A program made the translations under genes and the position numbers. A stretch of 11,583 nucleotides of DNA from Saccoglossus kowalevskii (Eukaryota; Hemichordata; Enteropneusta; Harrimaniidae): assembly GCF_000003605.2 (NCBI RefSeq), contig NW_003107819.1, positions 1-11,583 of the forward strand, in the 5' to 3' direction. Positions 6,903-11,583 of the stretch are shown piece after piece. Position 1 is the stretch's first letter, and each line of letters starts with the position of its first letter. The notes beneath the pieces are model-generated. The model was given only the letters and a program-made list of their open reading frames with translations. It was not told the DNA's origin and searched no databases.

Positions 6903-7021
6903 ACCTACTGCACGTGGTATTCCCAGCCAGTCTCCCATGCAAGTACTAACCACGCCTGATGCAGCTTAACTTCAGTGATCGGACAAGAACTGGTGTGTTC
7001 TGCAATGGTTTGACAGTAGGC
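6903..7021 (-). rRNA. 5S rRNA-like copy 33, class B (D-tail)
   Basis: It has wobble pairs at both ends of helix I, helix V CGTGG/CCACG and an intact loop E. The variants acctactg and ctgaacattcg are shared with copy 12. CGTTAAAC is upstream. Confidence 0.7.
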
Positions 7022-7118
7022 TGAACATTCGTCAGAATTGCATGTCGTTTAACGCTTCGGCAAGGCAAAAAATCACGGGAAAAAGTTGGTATGTACGGTG
7101 GAATAAAAATGTTGATAA

Positions 7119-7237
7119 GCCTACTGCAGGTGGTATTCCCAGCCGGTCTTCCATGCAAGTACTAACCACGCGCGATGCAGCTTAACTTCAGTGATCGGAC
7201 GAGAACTGGTGTATTCTGCAATGGTTTGGCAGTAGGC
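7119..7237 (-). rRNA. 5S rRNA-like copy 34, class C
   Basis: Helix I is perfect and loop E AGTAC intact. Box C is GGAAGACC and CGCGCGTGG replaces CGGGCGTGG. TATTAAAT is upstream and T5 downstream. It shares ggaaattcg with copy 13. Confidence 0.7.
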
Positions 7238-7334
7238 TGGAAATTCGTCGGAATTGGATGTAATTTAATACTTCGGCTAGGCAAAAAATCCCGGGAAAAA
7301 GTTGGTATGTACGGTGGAATAAAAATGTTAATAA

Positions 7335-7453
7335 GCCTACTGCACAAGGTATTCCCAGCCGGTCTCCCATGCAAGTACTAACCACGCCCGATGCAGCTTA
7401 ACTTCAGTGATCCGACGAGAACTGGTGTATTCTGCAATGGTTTGGCAGTAGGC
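7335..7453 (-). rRNA. 5S rRNA-like copy 35, class D
   Basis: Helix I is perfect, and box C ATGGGAGACCGG and loop E are intact. Helix V is weakened (ACCTTGTGC). Loop C has GTCGGATC. The upstream D spacer has A9 and CATTAAAT. Confidence 0.7.
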
Positions 7454-7552
7454 TGAATATTCGTCGGAATTCGATGTCATTTAATGCTACGGCTATGCAA
7501 AAAAAAATTTGGGTTAAAGTTAATATGTAATGTGGAATAAAAATGTTGATGA

Positions 7553-7671
7553 GCCTACTGCACGTGGTATTCCCAGCCAGTCTCCCATGCAAGTACTAAC
7601 CACGCCTGATGCAGCTTAACTTCAGTGATCGGACAAGAACTGGTGTGTTCTGCAATGGTTTGACAGTAGGC
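7553..7671 (-). rRNA. 5S rRNA-like copy 36, class B (D-tail), structurally sound
   Basis: The RNA region looks identical to copy 20 and can form all helices. Downstream there is a T5 run and then a long T tract from the D spacer. The TATA-like box is replaced by CGTTAAAC, and its spacer has lost ggc in caagaaaaaaaac. Confidence 0.72.
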
Positions 7672-7767
7672 TGAATATTCGTCAGAATTGCATGTCGTTT
7701 AACGCTTCGGCAAGAAAAAAAACCCGGGAAAAATTTGGTATGTACGGTGGAATAAAAATGTTGATAA

Positions 7768-7886
7768 GCCTACTGCAGGTGGTATTCCCAGCCGGTCTTC
7801 CATGCAAGTACTAACCACGCGCGATGCAGCTTAACTTGAGTGATCGGACGAGAAGTGGTGTATTCTGCAACGGTTTGGCAGTAGGC
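7768..7886 (-). rRNA. 5S rRNA-like copy 37, class C
   Basis: Helix I is perfect and loop E intact. Box C is GGAAGACC. Substitutions include CACTCAAG in the helix III/box A junction and CCACTTCTC in loop C. TATTAAAT is upstream and T5 downstream. Confidence 0.65.
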
Positions 7887-7983
7887 TGGATATTCGTTGG
7901 AATTGGATGTAATTTAATACTTCGGCTAGGCAAAAAATCCCGGGAAAAAGTTAGTATGTACGGTGGAATAAAAATGTTGATAA

Positions 7984-8102
7984 GCCTACTGCTCGTGGTA
8001 TTCCCAGCAGGTCTCCCATGCAAGTACTAACCACGCCCGATGCAGATTAACTTCTGTGATCGGACAAGAACTGGTGTATTCTACAATGGTTTGGCAGTAG
8101 GC
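7984..8102 (-). rRNA. 5S rRNA-like copy 38, class E
   Basis: Helix I is perfect, and loop E and GGGAGACC are intact. Helix III has the CACAG mismatch and box A begins GAAGTTAATC. TATTAAAT is upstream. It is followed by a second E copy, so it may be a local duplication. Confidence 0.7.
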
Positions 8103-8199
8103 TGAATATTCGTCGGAATTGGATGTTATTTAATACTGCGGCTAGGCAACAAATCCCGGGAAAAAGTTTGTATGTACAGTGGAATAAAAATGTTGATAA

Positions 8200-8316
8200 G
8201 CCTACTGCTCGTGGTATTCCCAGCAGGTCTCCCATGCAAGTACTAACCACGCCGATGCAGCTTAACTTCTGTGATCGGACGAGAACTGGTGTATTCTACA
8301 ATGGTTTGCAGTAGGC
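8200..8316 (-). pseudogene. 5S rRNA-like copy 39, class E, two 1-bp deletions
   Basis: The length is 117 nt: one base is lost in cacgccgatg near 8251 and one in tttgcagtagg near 8309. Helix I is still perfect. TATTAAAT is upstream. Confidence 0.6.
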
Positions 8317-8413
8317 TGAATATTCGTCGGAATTGGATGTAATTTAATATTTCGGCTAGGCAACAAATCCCGGGAAAAAGTTTGTATGTACGGTGGAATA
8401 ATAATGTTGATAA

Positions 8414-8533
8414 GCCTACTGCTCGTGGTATTCCCAGCCGGTCTCCCATGTAAGTACTAACCATGCCTGATGCAGATTAACTTCAGTGATCGGACGAGAA
8501 CTGGTGTATTCAGCATTGGCTTAGCAGTTAGGC
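8414..8533 (-). pseudogene. 5S rRNA-like copy 40, class F, 1-bp insertion in helix I
   Basis: The plus strand cagttaggc at 8525-8533 puts an extra base into the 5' arm of helix I. The upstream element is altered by insertions (taaatttaaatac). The near terminator is aataataatg. Confidence 0.6.
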
Positions 8534-8634
8534 TGAATATTCGTCGGAATTGGATGTAAATTTAAATACTTCGGCTAGGCAACAAATCCCGAGAAAATGT
8601 TAGTATGTACGGTGGAAATTAAAAATGTTGATAA

Positions 8635-8755
8635 GCCTACTGCAGGTGGTATTCTCAGCCCGGTCTCCCATGCAAGTACTAAACCACGCCCCGATGCAGC
8701 TTAACTTCAGTGATCGGACGAGAACTGGTGTGTCTGCAATGGTTTGTCAGTAGGG
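8635..8755 (-). pseudogene. 5S rRNA-like copy 41, class B, multiple indels
   Basis: Extra bases occur in cagcccggtc, ctaaaccacg and gccccgatg, and one base is missing in gtgtctgcaat. The head is CCCTACTGAC, so helix I loses both end pairs. It ends the second indel-rich patch. Confidence 0.6.
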
Positions 8756-8852
8756 TGAATATTCGTCAGAATTGCATGTCGTTTAACGCTTCGGCAAGGC
8801 AAAAAATCCCGGGAAAAAGTTGGTATGTACGGAGGAATAAAAATGTTGATAA

Positions 8853-8971
8853 GCGTAATGCATGTGGTATTCCCAGCAGGTCTCCCATGCAAGTACTAAC
8901 CACGCCCGATGCATCTTAACTTCTGTGATCGGACGAGAACTGGTGTATTCTGCAATGGTTTGGCAGTAGGC
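8853..8971 (-). pseudogene. 5S rRNA-like copy 42, class C, helix I weakened
   Basis: The 3' end is GCATTACGC, giving two mismatches in helix I. Helix III has CACAG. Loop E and GGGAGACC are intact. TATTAAAT is upstream. Confidence 0.62.
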
Positions 8972-9068
8972 TGGATATTCGTCGGAATTGGATATAATTT
9001 AATACTTCGGCTAGGCAAAAAATCCCGGGAAAAAGTTAGTATGTACGGTGGAATAAAAATGTTGATAA

Positions 9069-9187
9069 GCCTAATGCACGTGGTATTCCCAGCCGGTCTG
9101 CCATGCAAGTACTAACCACGCCCGATGCAGCTTAACTTCAGTGATCGGACGAGAACTGGTGTATTCTGCAATGGTTTGGCTTTTGGC
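9069..9187 (-). pseudogene. 5S rRNA-like copy 43, class A variant, helix I weakened
   Basis: The head is GCCAAAAGC against GCATTAGGC, with two mismatches. The body is close to consensus, including CACTGAAG instead of the usual A-class CACTGTAG. The upstream box is CATTAAAT. Confidence 0.65.
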
Positions 9188-9284
9188 TAATTATTCGTCC
9201 GAATTGTATGTCATTTAATGCTTCGTCTGGGCAAAAAATCATGGGAAAAAGTTAGTATGTAATGTGGAATAAAAATGTTGATGT

Positions 9285-9403
9285 GCCGACTGAACGTGGT
9301 ATTCCCAGCCGGTCTCACGTGCAAGAACTAACCACGCCCGATGCGCCTTAACTTCAGTGATCGGACGAGAACTGGTGTGTTCTGCAATGGTTTGACAGTA
9401 GGC
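9285..9403 (-). pseudogene. 5S rRNA-like copy 44, class B, loop E altered
   Basis: Loop E is AGTTC and box C reads CACGTGAGACC as in copy 29. Helix I has two mismatches. CGTTAAAC is upstream. Confidence 0.65.
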
Positions 9404-9500
9404 TGAATATTCGTCAGAAATGCATGTCGTTTAACGCTTCGGCAAGGCAAAAAATCCCGGGAAAAAGTTGGTATGTACGGTGGAATAAAAATGTTGATAA

Positions 9501-9619
9501 GCCTACTGCAGGTGGTATTCCCAGCCGGTCTTCCATGCAAGTTCTAACCACGCGCGATGCAGCTTAACTTCAGTGATCGGACGAGAACTGGTGTATTCTG
9601 CAATGGTTTGGCAGTAGGC
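9501..9619 (-). pseudogene. 5S rRNA-like copy 45, class C, loop E altered
   Basis: Loop E reads AGAAC as in copies 16 and 52. Box C is GGAAGACC. Helix I is perfect. The upstream TATA-like element is intact. Confidence 0.62.
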
Positions 9620-9716
9620 TGGATATTCGTCGGAATTGGATGTAATTTAATATTTCGGCTAGGCAAAAAATCCCGGGAAAAAGTTAGTATGTACTGTGGA
9701 ATAAAAATGTTGATGA

Positions 9717-9835
9717 GCCTAATGCACGTGGTATTCCCAGCCGGTCTGCCATGCAAGTACTAACCACGCCCGATGCAGCTTAACTACAGTGATCGGACGA
9801 GAACTGGTGTATTCTGCAATGGTTTGGCTGTTGGC
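9717..9835 (-). pseudogene. 5S rRNA-like copy 46, class A, helix I broken
   Basis: It has the same fold defect as copy 22, with three mismatches in nine. It is the only A copy followed by an E copy instead of a B copy. Confidence 0.7.
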
Positions 9836-9932
9836 TGATTATTCGTCCGACTTGTATGTCATTTAATGCTTCGTCTAGGCAAAAAATCATGGGAAAAAGT
9901 TAGTATGTAATGTGGAATAAAAATGTTGATGA

Positions 9933-10051
9933 GCCGACTGAACGTGGTATTCCCAGCCGGTCTCCCGTGCAAGAACTAACCACGCCCGATGCGGCTTAAC
10001 TTCAGTGATCGGACGAGAACTGGTGTATTCTACAATGGTTTGGCAGTAGGC
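9933..10051 (-). pseudogene. 5S rRNA-like copy 47, A-tail joined to E head
   Basis: The 3' part is A-derived (TCAGTCGGC, loop E AGTTC) while the 5' part is E type (tctacaatgg). It is therefore a recombinant within the RNA region. Helix I has two mismatches. TATTAAAT is upstream. Confidence 0.65.
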
Positions 10052-10147
10052 TGAATTTTCGTCGGAATTGGATGTAATTTAATACTGCGGCTAGGCAACA
10101 AATCCCGGGAAAAATTTGTATGTACAGTGGAATAAAAATGTTGATAA

Positions 10148-10266
10148 GCCTACTGCTCGTGTTATTCCCAGCAGGTCTCCCATGCAAGTACTAACCACGC
10201 CCGATGCAGCTTAACTTCTGTGATTGGACGAGAACTGGTGTATTCTACAATGGTTTGGCAGTAGGC
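10148..10266 (-). rRNA. 5S rRNA-like copy 48, E head with F-type spacer
   Basis: Helix I is perfect and loop E intact. Helix III has CACAG, and helix V is altered by cgtgttatt for cgtggtatt. The upstream spacer ends in the F signature aaatgttag and aaatataaatg. TATTAAAT is present. Confidence 0.68.
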
Positions 10267-10362
10267 TGAATATTCGTCGGAATTGGATGTAATTTAATAC
10301 TTCGGCTAGGCAACAAATCCCGGGAAATGTTAGTATGTACGGTGAAATATAAATGTTGATAA

Positions 10363-10481
10363 GCCTACTGCAGGTGGTATTCCCAGCCGGTCTCTCATGC
10401 AAGTACTAACCACGCCCGATGCAGCTTAACTTCGGTGATCCGACGAGAACTGGTGTATTCTGCAACGGTTTGGCAGTAGGC
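10363..10481 (-). rRNA. 5S rRNA-like copy 49, class D, no terminator in the spacer
   Basis: Helix I and loop E are intact, and box C has CATGAGAGACC. Helix III reads CACCGAAG, a change that costs one pair. The F-type spacer at 10267-10362 has no T4 in the RNA sense. The upstream box is CATTAAAT. Confidence 0.65.
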
Positions 10482-10580
10482 TGAATATTCGTCGGAATTG
10501 GATGTCATTTAATGATACGGCTAGGCAAAAAAAAATTTGGGTTAAAGTTAATATGTAATGTGGAATAAAAATGTTGATGA

Positions 10581-10707
10581 GCCTACTGCACTTGGTATTC
10601 CCAGCCAGTCTCCCATGCAAGTACTAACCACGCCTTGATGCAGCTTACAGCTTAACTTCAGTGATCTGACAAGAACTGGTGTGTTCTGCAATGGTTTGAC
10701 AGTAGGC
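10581..10707 (-). pseudogene. 5S rRNA-like copy 50, class B, 7-bp tandem duplication in box A
   Basis: The length is 127 nt. The heptamer cagctta is duplicated in tandem at 10641-10654, and there is an extra t in gccttgatg. The duplication falls in the box A region, so TFIIIA/TFIIIC contact and helix II spacing would be disturbed. Confidence 0.7.
10641..10654 (+). repeat. 7-bp tandem duplication cagctta/cagctta
   Basis: Two adjacent copies of cagctta are found where every other monomer has one. It is a simple slippage-type event private to copy 50. Confidence 0.85.
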
Positions 10708-10804
10708 TGAATACTCGTCAGAATTGCATGTCGTTTAACGCTTCGGCAAGGCAAAAAATCCCGGGAAAAAGTTGGTATGTACGGTGGAATAAAAATGTTG
10801 TTAA

Positions 10805-10923
10805 GCCTACTGCAGGTGGTATTCCCAGCCGGTCTTCCATGCAAGTACTAACCACGCGCGATGCAGCTTAACTTCAGTGATCGGACGAGAACTGGTGTAT
10901 TCTGCAATGGTTTGGCAGTAGGC
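10805..10923 (-). rRNA. 5S rRNA-like copy 51, class C with chimeric spacer
   Basis: Helix I is perfect and loop E intact. Box C is GGAAGACC. The upstream spacer switches from C to B type at the same place as in copy 10 (aatttaa|cgcttcgg), which removes the TATA-like box. Confidence 0.68.
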
Positions 10924-11020
10924 TGGATATTCGTCGGAATTGGATATAATTTAACGCTTCGGCAAGGCAAAAAATCCCGGGAAAATGTTGGTATGTACGG
11001 TGGAATAAAAATGTTGATAA

Positions 11021-11139
11021 GCCTACTGCACATGGTATCCCCAGCCGGTATTCCATGCAAGTTCTAACCACGCCCGATGCAGCTTAACTTCAGTGATCGG
11101 ACGAGAACTGGTGTATTCTGCAATGGTTTGGCAGTAGGC
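11021..11139 (-). pseudogene. 5S rRNA-like copy 52, class C, loop E altered
   Basis: Loop E is AGAAC and box C reads CATGGAATACC. Helix I is perfect. Helix V is weakened (CCATG). TATTAAAT is upstream. It is one of two C copies in a row. Confidence 0.6.
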
Positions 11140-11235
11140 TGGATATTCGTCGGAATTGGATGTAATTTAATACTTCGGCTAGGCAAAAAATCCCGGGAAA
11201 AGTTAGTATGTACGGTGGAATAAAAATGTTGATGA

Positions 11236-11354
11236 GCATAATGCACGTGGTATTCCCAGCCGGTCTGCCATGCAAGTACTAACCACGCCCGATGCAGCTT
11301 AACTACAGTGATCGGACGAGAACTGGTGTATTCTGCAATGGTTTGGCTGTTGGC
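11236..11354 (-). pseudogene. 5S rRNA-like copy 53, class A, helix I broken
   Basis: GCCAACAGC against GCATTATGC gives four mismatches. The private change gcataatg links it to copy 28. Loop E is intact. Confidence 0.7.
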
Positions 11355-11451
11355 TGATTATTCGTCCGACTTGTATGTCATTTAATGCTTCGTCTAGGCA
11401 AAAAATCATGGGAAAAAGTTAGTATGTAATGTGGAATAAAAATGTTGATGA

Positions 11452-11570
11452 GCCGACTGAACGTGGTATTCCCAGCCGGTCTCCCGTGCAAGAACTAACC
11501 ACGCCCGATGCAGCTTAACTTCAGTGATCGGACGAGAACTGGTGTGTTCTGCAATGGTTTGACAGTAGGC
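11452..11570 (-). pseudogene. 5S rRNA-like copy 54, class B, loop E altered
   Basis: Loop E is AGTTC and box C reads CACGGGAGACC. Helix I has two mismatches. The upstream spacer is cut by the window edge after 13 bases, so its promoter box cannot be seen. Confidence 0.65.
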
Positions 11571-11583
11571 TGACTATTCGTTG

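Larger units (their letters stand above)
6252..7301 (+). repeat. Second copy of the five-monomer block E F D B C
   Basis: It is the partner of the block starting at 3442. It contains one extra base at about 6299 and a few substitutions. Its last two units also share private variants with monomers 12-13, so the block is itself a mosaic. Confidence 0.75.
1..11583 (-). repeat. Tandem array of ~216 bp 5S rRNA-type monomers (54 copies)
   Basis: A monomer of about 216 bp repeats without interruption from edge to edge. Successive RNA-region starts at 193, 409, 625 and so on to 11452 average 216.5 bp apart. All copies lie in the same orientation, with the 5S-like RNA on the minus strand. Each monomer is a 119-120 nt RNA region plus about 97 bp of spacer. 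Six monomer classes (A-F, defined in the summary) are interspersed in a non-random order. No flanking unique DNA, retroelement sequence or protein gene interrupts the array. Head-to-tail 5S clusters of a few hundred bp per unit are normal in eukaryotes. The amount of variation between neighbouring units here is more than expected of a well-homogenised 5S locus, so a 5S-derived satellite is a serious alternative. Confidence 0.95.

Noticed and set aside
1-11583. A long series of open frames of 60-112 codons on both strands, many 70 codons long at 216 bp steps.
   Set aside because: The period 216 is 72 codons exactly, so any chance frame recurs in each monomer. The translations overlap the 5S RNA region on both strands, stop at every unit, and break wherever a unit has an indel. 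They show no protein family features.
1-11583. CRISPR array, because of regular repeats.
   Set aside because: The period is 216 bp, the 'spacers' are homologous to each other, and the repeat is a 5S rRNA-like gene. There are no short direct repeats with unique spacers.
1-11583. A 5S-containing retroelement (SINE3-like or a Cassandra-type element).
   Set aside because: The units are strictly head to tail with no poly-A tail structure at unit ends, no LTRs, no target-site duplications and no tRNA-like or LINE-like 3' part.
1-11583. A bacterial or phage origin of the window.
   Set aside because: The 5S-like RNA is of eukaryotic type, with T-run terminators and a TATA-like box, and occurs in tandem. 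There are no bacterial genes, ribosome binding sites or 16S/23S sequence.

Overview
The whole window is one head-to-tail tandem array with a period of about 216 bp: 53 complete monomers and one cut at the left edge. No unique flanking DNA is visible on either side. I see no protein-coding gene, transposon, CRISPR array or tRNA.

Each monomer holds a 119-120 nt region that, read on the minus strand, is recognisably a eukaryotic 5S ribosomal RNA gene. The hallmark blocks are present: GGTTAGTACTTG, ATGGGAGACC, CTGGGAATACC, the AAGTTAAGC box A region, and mutually complementary ends (GCCTACTGC / GCAGTAGGC). The remaining roughly 97 bp is spacer. In many copies the spacer carries a TATA-like TATTAAAT at about -33 to -26 from the RNA 5' end and a T5 run that starts 9 nt past the RNA 3' end, as expected for a polymerase III unit. 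The organism is therefore a eukaryote. The style of the 5S sequence suggests an invertebrate animal, but I cannot place it more exactly.

The copies are not uniform. I sort them into six classes by the RNA 5' end ('head') and the spacer upstream of it. C: canonical head, spacer starting tgga(t/a)attcg, TATTAAAT box. D: canonical head, spacer with a poly-A tract and CATTAAAT. E: canonical head with tctacaatgg and a caacaaatc spacer, TATTAAAT. F: head from gcattggcttagcag, spacer with aaatataaatg. B: head gacagtaggc, box changed to CGTTAAAC or similar. A: head gctgttggc, which breaks helix I. Left to right the order is C A B E A B B D B C D B C E B C E F D B C A B C B B C A B E F D B C D B C E E F B C A B C A E E/F D B C C A B. 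D is always followed by B, A nearly always by B, and B usually by C, so the array has an irregular higher-order structure.

The consensus keeps all five 5S helices, with several base pairs that differ from the usual animal sequence but stay paired. Most individual copies nevertheless carry lesions: helix I mismatches, a changed loop E AGTAC, a changed box C, a lost TATA-like box or a lost terminator. The window is either a divergent, partly decayed part of a 5S rDNA locus or a satellite DNA derived from 5S rDNA. The sequence alone does not decide between these. Two stretches (about 690-960 and 8520-8760) have clusters of single-base indels that could be decay or uncorrected sequencing error.
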